Positions 23,140 to 35,464 are shown, counted from the first letter of the stretch. The stretch: 64,000 nucleotides of DNA from Anodontia alba (GCA_964016985.1 OZ024823.1:67743925-67807924); one strand, 5' to 3'. The notes: generated by a model from the letters alone, not told the origin. Program-made: numbers and translations.

Positions 23140-24010
23140 TCACTTCATAATTTATGGTCGTGTCTGTGTCTGTGATGCCCTTGTCTATCTTTTGGATAAT
23201 ATTTTTGTTAGATTTGGAACTAAACTTTATAGGCAAACTATTGGTATTCCGGTGGGAACTAATTGTGCTCCTCTTGTTGCAGATTTGTTTCTTTTTTGTT
23301 ATGAGAGAGATTTCATGAAGTCTCTCTCACGTGAAAATCAGGCTGACATTATTGAGGCTTTCAATTCAACTTCAAGATTCCTTGATGATTTATTAAATAT
23401 TGACAATATTTACTTTTACCAAATGGTAGACCGGATATACCCTACGGAACTCCAATTAAATAGAGCAAATTCTTCCGATACCGAGGCACCTTTTTTGGAT
23501 TTGAATCTATGTATTTCTAATGGTACGGTTTCCACCAAAATTGATGATAAACGAGACGATTTTGATTTTGATATAGTCAATTTCCCTTTTCTGGATGGCG
23601 ATGTCCCCCGGCGTACCTCATATGGGGTATACATATCTCAAGTTATTAGATTCGCCAGAGCTTCTTCAAATCTTAATGACTTTAACTACCGTAACTTACT
23701 TGCCAAACTTCAGGCAGGGCTATCGTTATTTTAAACTTCGTAAGGCGTTTTCGAAATTTTATCGCAGACACAGTGCCTTGTTAGAAAAATATAGTGTCAG
23801 TCTGAAAACACTTCTGCAACAAGGTATATCGGAACCAGAATTTTACGGTGACTTAGTGTACAGATTTAGAAAAATTGTAGGTAAATCACTTTTCGGAGCA
23901 ATTCAGAAAACTTATTAACTGTTATAAAAGAATTGGCTATAGCCTGGATATTATGCGGCAGACTGCATGCCTAGTTGTCAACCCAATCATTGTTGATTGC
24001 ACGACGGCGG
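23140..24010 (+). pseudogene. Penelope-like reverse transcriptase, C-terminal half
   Basis: Translation from about 23150 gives VCDALVYLLDNIFVRFG, RQTIGIPVGTNCAPLVADL (the QGxPxG-type box), NSTSRFLDDLLNID (catalytic LDD codons at 23381-23389), LQLNRANSSDTEAPFLDL and PFLDGDVPRRTSYGVYI. A frameshift near 23715 leads to GYRYFKLRKAFSKFYRRHS and LLQQGISEPEFYGDLVYRF; another near 23905 leads to YKRIGYSLDIMRQTACLVVNP. Fingers and palm motifs upstream are missing, so it is 5' truncated. It has the same protein family and order as 51960-53403. No GIY-YIG domain follows the RT here; the 3' region begins directly, which supports the permuted type. Confidence 0.88.
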
Positions 24011-24139
24011 TTCGGGCGTCAGACCCAATGACGGCCTCTTCGTAAAACTTTAACGTGGGTTGGGGCTTGACGATATGTCTTTGGCTTGGCCCGCCGTGGT
24101 TCAACTATTGTTTTCATTTACTCTGGCATACAGTAGAAT

Positions 24140-24601
24140 TAGCCATGAGTACTCGTCTTTGTTTATTATAGTGATTAATTTTGTGTTTTCGCTTTGATGC
24201 ATTGACTGAGTTGGGAGCCTTTATGCGAACCGAATTTTTATGTGTTTTTGTATTAAGAGTAGTAGCAACGGGACCCAGGGTGAAGTTAGCTAGCTGTAAA
24301 AGTGCTTTAAACCCCCCCGGTTACTCTACTGACCGTTCTAAGGCGGTGGTCCCTTGTTGCTTTGTGGTTTATTCTACGAGGCGATTTGTTGTATGTCTTG
24401 TTCTTGTGTTTTTCGGTCCTTTTAGTATTGCGATTACCTCGCTTGGGGAAGAGAGAGCTAATCTTAGTGCTTTTCGTACGTTTGTTCGATTTGTGCTTGT
24501 TTGGATTTGTCGGTTTCCTCTTCCTCTTGGGGTCTGGGAAGGGCTGCGGTTTGTGATTGTGGCACTCCCTGGACTTTTCTCTTACCTTTTTTTTTTTTTT
24601 T
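24140..24601 (+). mobile_element. Penelope-like element 3' region, copy b, ending in poly(T)
   Basis: Continuous with the RT just upstream. Blocks: ttgggagcctttatgcgaacc, aacgggacccagggt, actgaccgttctaaggcggt, cgcttggggaagagagagct, ggaagggctgcggtttgtga, cctggacttttctcttacc, then a T run to 24601. The same blocks recur at 35465-35895. It diverges from copies a but shares the gagcctt.atgcg and ctgtt/gttc.aaggcggt positions. Confidence 0.8.
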
Positions 24602-24654
24602 AGATCGCACACCTCTCCCTAAAGAGCTGGGTAGTTACAACCACTATTACCAAA

Positions 24655-24655
<1 letters not shown>

Positions 24656-24705
<50 letters not shown>
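24656..24705. repeat. (TC)n microsatellite
   Basis: Fifty bases of tc repeats between the PLE 3' end and the 41-bp minisatellite. Confidence 0.97.
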
Positions 24706-24709
<4 letters not shown>

Positions 24710-26685
24710 AAGATACCAGTCCTCCGTATACACTACAATTATCTAAATACACAGCACCAGACCTACGTATGCTCACCAGTCCAGTACAGACCCAGTACCA
24801 GTCATGCATAAACAGTGCTGTCCGCTACAGACCAAGTAACAGTCCCCCGTATACTCTAAGTATACTCTGCCTTATGTGAAATCTACAGTCCCCTACAGAC
24901 CCAGTGCCAGTCCTACGTATACTATAGTATTCCCTAAAGACCTAGTACCAGTCCTCTTAATAAGAACAAGTCCTCCATACACTCTCCAGTCCACGATAGG
25001 CACAGTACCAGTCCTCCGTATACTTTAAAGCCAACTAGAAACCCAGTACCAGTCCTCCGTATTTTCTACATTCCACTACAGACCATGTTGTAGTCCTTCG
25101 TTTACTCTACAATCCAACACAGACACAGTATAAGTCCTCCGTATACTCTACAGTCCATAACAGACCAAGTCCCAGCCCTCCGTATATTCAACAGTAAACT
25201 ACAGATACAGTTTTAGTCCTCTGTTTACTCTACAATTCACTAAAGACCCGTACCAATCCTCCGTATTCTCTACAGTCCACTGGACCCAGTACCAGTCCGC
25301 CGTCTACTCCACAGTCCACCACAGACACAGTACAAGTCTTCCGTATACTGTACGGTCCATTAAAGACCCAGTACGTCCTCTGTATACTTTACAATTTTCT
25401 AGAGACCGGTATAGAGCAAATCTTAGTCCTCCGTATACTTTACAGTACACTACAGTCCTAGTTCTAGTCCTCCGTATATACAGTCCTTTACAGACTCAGC
25501 ACCGGTCCTCTTTATACTCTACAGTCTTTTATAGGCCAAGTTCTAGTCCTCCGTATACTGTACAGTCCACAACAGACCAAGTTCCAGTCCTCTGTATACT
25601 ATGTAATCCACTAGAGACACAGTATCAGATCTCCATAAACTTTACAGCCCACTACAGAATAAGTACGTTCGTCGTATACTCTACATTCTACAGACCCAGT
25701 ACCACTTCTCCGTATACTGTACAGTCCATCACAGTACCAGTCCTCCGTGTAACATGCAGTCTAGACCCAGTACACGTCCTCCCTATACTCTGTAGCCCAG
25801 CACAGATCCAGTACCTCCTTATTCTTAACAGTTCACTAAGACTCAGTACCAGTCCTTGATATGCTCTACAGTCCACTATAGACCCAGTAGCAGTTTTCCA
25901 TATATGTCCACTACAGATCCAGTACCAGTCCTCCATACACTCTTTAGTCTTAACTGGCACAGTACTAGTTTTCCGTATACTCCACAATCAACTGGGAACC
26001 CAACACCAGTCCTCCGTATTCTCTATAGTCCACTACACACCATGTTCTAGTCCTCCGTATACTCTTAAGACCACTACAGAACCAGTTCCAGTCCTCTGTA
26101 GTCCACTACACAGTCCTCCCTATAATTTACAGTCCACTACAGACCCAGTATCAGTCTACCGTATACTCTGCAGTCCACCACAGACACAGTACCAGTCCTC
26201 CATATACTCTTCAGCCCCCTACAGGTGCAGATATAATCCTCCCTATAATATACAGTCCACTACAGACCCAATACCAGTCCTCCGTGTATTCTGCAGTCGA
26301 CTACGGACCGAGTGCCAGTTCTCCGTGTAATCCCCAGTTTCCTTACAGACCCAGTACAGACCTCTGTATATCGTGCAGTCCACCACAGACACAATACTCT
26401 AGAGCCCCCTACAGACCCAGATACTGTCCTCTCTATAATCTACAGACCACTACAGACCAAGTGCCAGTCCTCGTTATTATCCACATTCCACTACAGAAAC
26501 AGTACCAGTCCTCCCAATAATATACAGTCCAATACAGACCAAGTACCAGTCCACTGTATGCTTTCCAGTACAGACTCAGTACAAGTCCTCATTATACTCT
26601 ACAGATCGCTTTAGACACCGTACCAGTCCTCCTTTTACTATTCAGTCAATTACAGACACAGTAATATTCCTTCTTCGATTGTATC
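24706..26685. repeat. 41-bp minisatellite, left array (about 48 units by length)
   Basis: The unit reads cagtaccagtcctccgta, tactctacagtc and cactacagaccc in order; consecutive copies of cagtaccagtcctccgta start at 25003 and 25044, a 41-base step. Units are diverged by point changes and small deletions. No constant-repeat/unique-spacer structure exists. Its reverse complement is the same motif (ggactggtactgg...agtggactgt) that forms the array starting at 26690. Confidence 0.95.
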
Positions 26686-26689
26686 AGTA

Positions 26690-27925
26690 AAACTAGTATT
26701 AGGGCAGATGCGGACTGTATCTGATCAGTAGTAGATACAGGGGCTGTAGTGGACTGTATCAGTAGAACTGGTACTGGACCATTGGTGGACTGTATCATAT
26801 CAATAAGACTGGTACTAGGACAGTTATGGACTGTGTAGTATCAGGAGGAATGGTAATGGGACAGTAATATACTGTGTCGTTTTAATAGGACTGGTATTGG
26901 GTCAATACTATACTGTATCGTATGTGAAGAACTGGTACTGGGACAGTAGTGTACTGTGTTGTATCAAAAGGACTGGTACTGGGGCAGTTGTGGACTGTAG
27001 GGTATCAGTAGGTACTAGGACAGGGGTAGACTTTAGGGTATCAGTACGACTGGTACTGGCGCAATAGTGGACTATGCCATATCAGTAGGACTGGTACTGC
27101 GGTAGTAGTAGTGGACTATAGGGTATTAGTAGAACTCGCACTGGAGCAGAAGTGGACTGTGATGTATCAATAGGGCTGGTACTGGGACAACAGCGGTTTG
27201 TGTAGTATCAGTAGTACTTGTACTAGGGCAGTATCTGAGCATATCAAAAGGACTGGTACTGGGACAGTAGTCATATCGGATAGACTTGAAACTGGACAAT
27301 AGTGGACTGTAGAGTATCAGTTAAATTCGTACTGGGGCAATAGTGGAATGTGTTATGTCAATAGGTCTGGTATTGGGTCATAAGTGGACTGTAGGGTATA
27401 AGTAGGATTGATGCTCGGGCAATAGTGGACTGAGGGTATCAACAACACTGGCTTGATACAAGGGCGAAGATGGGTATCAGCAGGACTGGTACTGGGGCAA
27501 TAGTGGACTGTGTTGTGTCCATAGGACTAATACTGGGACAGAATTGGACTGAAGGATATCAAGATGTCTGGTACTGGGTCGGTATTGGACTGCGTCGTAT
27601 CAACAAGACTAGTACTGGGCAAGTAGCGTACTGTTATGTATAAGTAGGACTGGTACTTGTGCAGTAGTGTACTGCGTCGTAGTAATAAGACTGGTACTCG
27701 GGCAGTAGTGGACTGTTGAATATCACTAGGACGTGTTTTGTCGTATCAACTGGACTGGTACTGGGGCAATAGTGGAATGTATCATATCCGTAGGACTGGT
27801 ACTGGGGCTGTATCATATCAGTAGGAATGATTCTGAGACAGAAGTTGACTGTCGTATCAGTTGGACTGATACTTGGACAGTAGTGGTATGTATCGTATCG
27901 ATCGGACTGGCACTAATGGCCACTA
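26690..27925. repeat. 41-bp minisatellite, right array in opposite orientation (about 30 units by length)
   Basis: The unit contains aggactggtactggg, cagtagtggactgt and gtatcagt. Successive actggta words start at 26890, 26931 and 26972, again 41 bases apart. The orientation is opposite to the left array, so the two meet head to head at about 26690 with almost no spacer. Sub-variants differ between arrays: gtatacgg replaces gtatcagta on the left array read on the minus strand. Confidence 0.95.
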
Positions 27926-27932
27926 GAAAATC

Positions 27933-28139
<207 letters not shown>

Positions 28140-28254
28140 GACTCATGTTCGGCAACACAAACGGTAATAATCGTTATTAAATACCGACAATTGTCAAGCA
28201 CCTTTATATGTCTCGTTAGTTTCCGCCACTTACGGTTTATGACATAACGTTATA

Positions 28255-28705
28255 ACAAAGTCACACTGACAAACTCACATCGTAATGAAAAACTTACATA
28301 ACGTAATGTCAAACTCACATAACGCAGTTACTCACATTAACAGAATGACTAACTCACTTGCCGTAATGACAAACACATAACGTAAAGAGTTGTCAGATGA
28401 TGTAAACATGCCTTCCCTGCATATACGGCATCAACCAGTCATAGTGACATAAAAAAATGAAATGTTCACTGAAGGTATTAAGAAATGTACAAAACGTAAT
28501 GAACAAATTAAATAACGTAATATTAAATCAGCATAAGTAAATAACAAACCCACAAAGCGTATTGACAAATGCACAAAACGTTACGGCCAATTCACATAGC
28601 GTAACAATAAAGTCAGACAATGATATACTTAACCCACATAAAGTAACATCAAACTGGTATAAAGTAATTACAAACCACAAAACGTAACAAGTCACAAAAC
28701 GCAAG
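28255..28705. repeat. Degenerate minisatellite, about 21-bp unit
   Basis: The unit approximates aaactcacataacgtaatgac, seen at 28269, 28291 and 28311 and in decayed form (acaaaacgttacggccaatt, acataaagtaacatcaaact) to about 28700. Confidence 0.8.
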
Positions 28706-30029
28706 GTGTTTGCGCCGTATGGCGTTCCATAACATCCTACTCTGGTGGTAATCTATGTGACATTAAACTGATAAGCATGTCTGCTTTTAATCAGTTTGTA
28801 CATCATTTTGACTGAGCCAAAGATGTCTGATTGTCATACAGAATAACTAGGTCAGATGTCCACACCATGACAAGTTCCTTGAAATACTCGTTTGATCGCA
28901 CACCACCATATTTACCCTAAATATTTCGACATATATAATACAGCCTGAGCAAACAGTGTAGACCCAGATCAAAATCGAAAGAATTTGATCAGGATCTGCA
29001 TTGGGAACTTTTAGATACTAGTTAGCCAAATGTGCAAGTGAAAATTTTAGGATAGGTACGGTAAAAGTTAGAGCGTCCGAATATTTTTATTTTACTCAGC
29101 AAGTTCCTCGTAATGTAGATATGCGGATGAAAGGCCGATTCTCATGCTTCAGCAAAATAACCTTTGTAATAAGTAGCTGTTGTAGGGAGGTGGCTATTGT
29201 AGAGATGCTTTATATATAGAAAAATGTACTTTGTACTATCAGAAAAGTGGTTATTATTTTAGGGAGGTGGATGTTGTTGAGATGCTACTTTATATGCTGA
29301 TAATATTGAACATTATTAGCGCGTTGTATTATTGTTCTAAAATAAATGAAGAAAGAAAGAAATCTTAGGCTTTCATGTTAAGACAGAAGAAAGAATAGAC
29401 CTGCATACAACATGTATGTGTACGCGCTGTTTGAAAAAAAAAAAAAAAAAAAAGTTTGTGAAAAGCTTGGCGGATTGTAGATAGCTCTTTTCCAATGTAA
29501 GCGCAAAAATCAGTTTTCCAAGATAAGCTCTGTTTTGTGTAGCACTCAGTCCTACTTAAGCGGATTTCCTATTTAGTCGCTTGACATACGTGCACATTGT
29601 AAATAAATCGGACGTCATCTAAGTGACGGGTGCGTATTTATATGACTGAATGTTCGGTATTCCCCGTGTGGCGTAATAGTCAATTTATACATTGCAGCGA
29701 TGCTTCTGTAAACGACAAAGGTCTGAACCGAATGAAAACAAAGTCCGAGAACGTAATGGCATGCGTAATTAAGAATTTTTTTTTTTCGGGAAAATTCATT
29801 AAATTTTATTTCAAACTGCACAGAAAAATCTACCCAATAAATATTTTAATTTTGGTCAGTTATTACTGTCCTCTCTGATCAATATAGGTGAATTGTTGTA
29901 TAAGCAGGCTACGTCGTACTCACTGTTCGAACCGTCTCAAACACCGCTGGGTCAGTCCGAACCAAAATTGATCACCATCGGGTTCGAGCTATTGAGGTGC
30001 GACTGTAATTGGACCTAGAGGCAACTGCA
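28706..30029. other. No gene recognised; poly(A) at 29432-29452
   Basis: 29170-29290 has a short direct repeat (tagggaggtgg..gttgt(a/t)gagatgct twice). Open frames near 29615-29878 on both strands show no family features. Confidence 0.5.
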
Positions 30030-30250
30030 TATATGAGCCGTCGCATGACAAAATCAACAAAATGACCTGTGTACCACGCGCAGTGACCTGTGCATCTGCC
30101 CAGACGATCCGTCTTCACTGTCTGCACGTAGACACCCTGGACCCTTAGCAACCCATCGAATGCGCAGCTAGACTGATGAAACGGTGAGTATCCATGTTTA
30201 CCTCACTCCCCAGTCATTTTGTTGGGTTTGTCATGCGCTGGCTCATATGG
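30030..30250. mobile_element. MITE with about 37-bp terminal inverted repeats
   Basis: catatatgagccgtcgcatg followed by acaaaatcaacaaaatgac (30028-30066) opposes gtcattttgttgggtttgtc followed by atgcgctggctcatatg (30214-30250) with few mismatches. About 150 bp lie between, with no ORF. The outermost bases are tatga...tcata; TA may be the target duplication. Confidence 0.75.
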
Positions 30251-30289
30251 TTAAACCGTCCGAAATCAGCAGGCAGATTACCTACGAAT

Positions 30290-30610
30290 TTACCGGCGCA
30301 GTGGCTAAGTTGCTAGAACTTCCGCCTTGCTTTCCGGAGGTTATGTGCTCGATCAGCTGTTAAGGCATACCAAAGAATTTAAACATGATATTACTGCAGC
30401 TGCTCTTTCGCTTGGCGATCAGCATTGAGCAAACGGAAATGGTCGGCCTGGTATAACGTGACTGGGTGGAATGTTACCTCATGTGTCTGGCGCGGGATAT
30501 TTTAGTGAGGCAGCATTCAAAAGGTGAATATTGAGCTCCCTGTCATATAAAGACATCGTCGCGATATGACTAAAAGATCGCGACGTTGAACACAAATAAT
30601 AATAAAAAAT
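30290..30610 (+). mobile_element. tRNA-derived SINE, second family
   Basis: A head with an A-box-like tggctaagttgctag (30302) and a B-box-like gtgctcgatcagc (30344) is followed by a 180-bp body. The tail is cgtcgcgatatgac...gcgacgttgaacac ending in aataataataaaaaataa. The same tail occurs alone at 11085 and 43410. The promoter boxes have drifted from consensus, so it is an older copy. Confidence 0.7.
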
Positions 30611-30668
30611 AACCTTCGAACTTTTTTTCAGTTTTCAATCTGTTCGACGAATCAAAATATAATATAAT

Positions 30669-30696
30669 ACCCGCGCTTGCGCGGGTCCTTTTCTAG
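30669..30696 (+). mobile_element. Helitron-like 3' terminus
   Basis: A perfect 8-bp stem acccgcgc/gcgcgggt with a 2-base loop (30669-30686) is followed by ccttttCTAG and then T. Helitron 3' ends have a short GC-rich hairpin about ten bases before CTRR, inserted ahead of T, which this satisfies. The 5' TC end was not located. Confidence 0.6.
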
Positions 30697-32625
30697 TAAG
30701 ACTTGGTCAACAGAACGTGACCATTTGAATAAAATATAAATCTTCAATTGACAAAAAGCACCATATGAAATTTGATGAGACAAGCCAAGTAGTTTTAGGG
30801 TTAAGTCATTTAAAGCTTCCATGGTTTTATACATGTATATAGACCAGAGGCCAAGAGCAGATAACCCCAAAAGGATAGAATTTTGATTTAGTTTGTAATT
30901 AAAAGGTTTCGCTATTACATGATAAATGTATTGTAAGTTTCAACCATTTCTCTTTAAGACATTTTGAGAAAATGATTTTTCAAGCAAATTTGACCTGCCG
31001 TAAAAAGGTCAAAGGACAACCGGAGACCATCATTTGAATCATTTATGTAGACCTTAAACACCCGATGCCATATACCAAGATTAAGCCTCAAAGTTTTCTT
31101 GGTTTAGGAGAAACTATTTTAAGTGTTCTTACCATATATGGGCATGGTTGATATATTGTGCAATGATGCGAAGTCAACATTGCTTCGACAGAATGTCAAA
31201 TGTGAAATTTGGTGAAACTTAGTCAAGCGGTTTCAGAGGACGTTGTTCAAAGATAACACACCTTTAGACATGTAAATAGCCCAGGTGTAAGGGCAGATAA
31301 CCCATGGGAGTCAAAATTTTGATTGTAACTAAAACGTTTTGCTACTATGATCATACATAGTAAGTTTCAACCATAAGTCTAATACGATATGAGAAAATTT
31401 CCCCTTATAAATATATAGAGACGCAAATTTGACCCTGCCGTAAAAAAGGTCAAATGTCAACCTAGGATCTTTATATGAACAATATTGATACATCTTGAGT
31501 AATTGACCTTATATACGAGTACCAAGATTCAGCCTTATGGTTTTGGAGTAGATGTTTAAGTCAGTTAAGTCTGCATTTATGTTTTTGCAATGCCATATAT
31601 GGCAAGGCGGCCATAAATACTCCTTCGACAGACGGCCCCATGTGTAATTTGGTGAAAATTGGTCAAGCGCTTCCAGAGGACAGGACTTATAATAATTACA
31701 TGATTTTATTCATGTATATAGGCCAAAGGCAAGGTCAAATAACCCCGGGCTACAAAAGTTTGATTGTGACAAAAAGCTTTTGCTTCTTTGGTGATACATT
31801 GTAGGTTTCAAATGTTAGTCTTAAATACATTTTGAGAAAATGGTTTTCCAACATTTTCCCATACAAATGTATAGGGACGCAAATTTGGCCTTGCCGTGAA
31901 AAAACAAAGGTCAAACTAAAATCATCATTTGAACAAACTTGATAGGCCTTGAGTTCTTTATGCTATATACAAAGATTTAAGCTGTCTGGGATCTGCAGGA
32001 GAAGATTTTTAAATGTTTACGCCATATGGGCACGGCGGCCATGTTAATGATCAAACCCTGACCATTTGTACAAATTTTCAATTATCCTTTGACATAAAGT
32101 TTAAAAATATCGCTTCACTGATTATGGAGAAAATACAATTTCCCATTATGTCCATGGGAGCTTCCTGTTGCAATGACAACCAGACCCTTAAACAATATTT
32201 CTACTAAATTAGGGGCATACTGCTACAGTTGTTTTAGAGGAATTGTCGTTTAAAAAGTAAACAATTATTGTTTCCACGGTAACCAAACCAAATGTCAATT
32301 GGTCATAAAACACACAAATTGTGTAGACAATCATAAAATGATCATAACTGCCAATATGGTTCACATCACTAAACTGGTTATATAAAAAAAACAATTTAAC
32401 CTTTTTCCAATTATAATTCTATTATGTCTTTCAGTTGCCATAGCAACCAAACAAAAATGTAGATCACCATAATTTTAATTATTTTTAAATCCCTTACCCA
32501 AGCAACATTCCTACCTAATTAGGGATAAATTGCTTCGAAGGCCTTGGAAGAGTTGTGGTTTTAAAGTGTTAACGGACGGACGGATGGACAGACAGACAAC
32601 GGACTTTTTAGCGATCACTTTTTGA
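30697..32625 (+). repeat. Family A repeat, longest plus-strand copy
   Basis: About five diverged monomers: caccatatgaaatttg, caagccaagtagttt, acattttgagaaaatg, ttttcccatacaaatg, tgccgtaaaaa(g)gtcaaa, gaccttgag and atatgggca.gg..g recur in order. Later units (32040-32520) shift to a ccatagcaaccaaac variant. It terminates in ggacggacggatggacagacagacaacggac at 32575-32605 (split here only by name: acggacggacggatgg then acagacagacaacgg). No coding content. Confidence 0.85.
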
Positions 32626-33374
32626 AAAGAAAAAGAAAAGACGAATTCGTTTATTGTATTTATTTTAGCAATAATAATAATAATAATAATAACCTAAATT
32701 AGCTGTTCGACATCTGAAACAAGGTACCTAAGACTTCCACAGGAGTTATATGATAGTTTCAGCCTTGCAAACAATGTTGCCATTGTGTGACATTTGCACT
32801 ATGTCAAAACCTTAAAAAAGGAACTTTGCATTATAAAAACATACAGGCAGACTCACAAAGCTGAGAGGTCAATTATTGACAATCGCAGTATTCAGTCAGT
32901 TAGTTTTGTCGTTAATATTGATAAGAACCAGGATAAGATGCCAACGTTGTATTGGCACGGCGAGACATATATCTTTTTGTCTATAAAATTCTGGTGTCGT
33001 TTTAAATAAAATGAAATCTAGATTTGTCTATATGTGATTTCCTACGCTTTATACACCATTGCCACTGAACTTTAAACTGATTTAACTGATTAAAGGTAAA
33101 CTTCTTGATTTAATTGAAAGAACCGCATTAAGAGAAGATTCTCTTTACCTTGCTAGTAATAATTAACATGCTTCGTTCACTTCCGGGGATAATAAATATT
33201 ATACTTTGTGGTCTTGCCGGAAAGTTTTGTGAGGCTCTTTCGTATCTTCGTCTTGATATCTTTATCTTGATATCTAAACCAAAACTTCCTCGAAAACAGA
33301 ACGAACAAATGACAAGGGGCGAGTACTTAACCATCGCTTGCCCTTTTTTTTTTTCGATAAATCTATGAAACAAA
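32626..33374. other. No gene; small (AAT)n at 32668-32690
   Basis: Frames at 32794-33009 and 33150-33368 show no domain. Nothing else is supported. Confidence 0.5.
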
Positions 33375-33772
33375 GAGTCCTATAAATCTAAGAAATAACG
33401 GAAGGATACTCCTATATAAACAAAGACAGGATAGTCCTATAAATCTAAAAAACAAAGACAGGATAGTTTTATAAATCTAAAAAAAACAAGGGCAAGATAA
33501 TTCTATAAATCTAAGAAACAAAGGCAGGATAGTTCTATAAATCTAAAAAACAAAGGCAAGATAGTTCTATAAATCTAAGAAACAAAGGCAGGATAGTTCT
33601 ACAGTCCTATAAATCTAAGAAACAAAGGCAGGATAGTTCTACAGTCCTATAAATATAAGAAACAAAGGCAGGGTAGTCCTATAAATCTAAGGAGCAAAGG
33701 CAAGGTAGTTCTATAGATGTAAGAAACAAAGGCAGGATAGTCCTATAAATTCAAGAAACAAAGGCGGGACTA
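33375..33772. repeat. 32-bp minisatellite, about 12 units
   Basis: The unit is about ctataaatctaagaaacaaa then ggcaggatagtt, with occasional duplicated tacagtcctata inserts (33600, 33642). Units in the centre are almost identical and the ends are diverged. Confidence 0.95.
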
Positions 33773-33869
33773 TGCGACCCTTAATCATAAAACCAGGTTT
33801 CAGATTACACCAGGTGGGAAACTACATGATGAAAGTCAATGGCTTTTTAGGCAAACATATATGGCCACA

Positions 33870-34748
33870 CCGGTTGGACTCAGCGGTCGAGCTTACCATG
33901 ATTTAACTGGTATGTGGAACAATACATCAAATAAAAATCATTTCGGTTCTAAAATGGATCTAAAATGATTTGTTTCGGAAATTTTCATTCACTAACATGT
34001 TTATATCAGTAATCATACCAAATGAGGATTTAAAGTCATTTTGTTGGAACTGTCCTCTAGATGCAAGAGTGTACCAAGAAATCATTAATCATTAATCTAA
34101 CTCATTTTCCTGAAAAATAAGCTTAATCTGATGGAACTGCCATATGATTAAAGGCGTGCTTTGGCGTCTATAGATCCACGCCGGTTGGACTCAGCGGTCG
34201 AGCTTACCATGATTTAACTGGTATGTGGAACAATACATCAAATAAAAGTCATTTCCGTAACACTGGATCTAAAATGATTTGTGATATTGTATATACTAAT
34301 GTTTTGCCAATAGCGGCTGAAAGCGCTCAGTTTTTGTTGATTTTAAGCATTGTTAATCATTAGATATCATACATCTGAATTTTTTGATACAAAAGTGCCC
34401 AGATTACCTGACCAGCAACCCTGTTAGACCAATATATTTTCCACTAGACTTCGGCGTTCATTAGAAAAAGAATTTTGTTCGGTGTATATGTTTCAAAACT
34501 TTTTTCTTCTACTTTTGTGTTGTTTTTAGCGCTATGACTTCTTTCGGAAATTTTCATTCACTAACATGTTTATATCAGTAATCATACCAAATGAGGATTT
34601 AAAGCCATTTTGTTGAAACTGTCCTCTAGATGCAAGAGTGTACCGAGAAATCATTAATCATTAATCTAACTCATTTTCCTGAAAAATAAGCTTAATCTGA
34701 TGGAACTGCCATATGATTAAAGGCGTGCTTTGGCGTCTATAGATCCAC
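33870..34748. repeat. Local segmental direct duplication (two modules)
   Basis: Module 1, from ggttggactcagcggtcgag to catcaaataaaa, is at about 33871-33940 and 34183-34250. Module 2, from ggaaattttcattcactaac to ggcgtgctttggcgtctata, is at about 33978-34172 and 34547-34741, differing at only a handful of positions. Between the second copies lies about 300 bp of unique sequence (34260-34545). Confidence 0.92.
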
Positions 34749-35149
34749 TTTTAAGACCGGGCACCATCCACCTAAAAACTGTTGGCCGTTCCAAAGCGAT
34801 ATTATTGTTGCAGTTACTTTTCGTTTGTAGGTTATGTTTTCGATGAAGTAATATTGTGTAGTATCATTGCATGGCATTCAACTCTTATCCAGTGCACTGG
34901 AAAGGCTGCACTTCTATGGTTGTGGCCTTTCCTGGGTATCTCCATACTTAGTTTTTCTATGATTGTTTTGTGTATAAACCAAAAAAAAAAACAAAAAAAA
35001 AAAAAAACGATAGAATATTTCTCACTTGTTCGCATGGCTTCATCGAAACCCCGTGCGTTTCGATGTTATTTCTTTGATACTTTGATTTGAATATGTATTT
35101 GGACAAAAGTTTACCTCAACCTTGGACATGTAAGTTACAACCTACTGTC
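34749..35149. other. No gene; A-rich tract
   Basis: 34981-35007 is A-rich simple sequence. 34895-34945 (ggaaaggctgc...ggttgtggcctttcctgg) resembles the ggaagggctgcggtttgtga block of PLE 3' regions and may be a decayed piece of one. Confidence 0.4.
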
Positions 35150-35430
35150 CTTTCGGCCACTCGGAAAGACGCTTTTTGCTTGGCGTTTTATTTTAAATGA
35201 AGTCATTTTGTTCGGATTGACCTTTTCTAATCAAAAAAACATTTGTATTTTATGTTTCTGTGTTTTGTTATCAAATATTTACTCTAAAATTAAATATACA
35301 GCCAAATAAATAGACCCGACCTATGCAATTTCTATTGTAAAGTGATTTTGTGGAATTTTGCTTTAAGAACATATTTTTTTTACTTTTCTTTGCTGATTTT
35401 TAATTAATGATGTTCCATGACAATATTGTG
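35150..35430 (+). repeat. Dispersed family C, copy 1
   Basis: Shares ggcgttttatt.taaatg, tttctgt(g/t).ttg and catgcaatttctat(t/a)gtaaa with the minus-strand sequence at 39200-39600. A further shared segment is at 35900-36130. No coding content; element type unknown. Confidence 0.55.
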
Positions 35431-35464
35431 AAAATTTTCAGGAAATTTGAATACGTATAACTTG

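Noticed and set aside
24181..24603. Open frame of 140 residues, with a similar one at 35595-35963
   Set aside because: The two frames match each other closely, but both lie in the same PLE 3' region, the opposite strand is also open, and the other PLE 3' copies do not keep the frame. Recent copies explain the similarity.
24706..27925. CRISPR-like array
   Set aside because: Every part of the 41-bp unit drifts; there are no constant repeats with unique spacers, no cas genes, and the context is eukaryotic.
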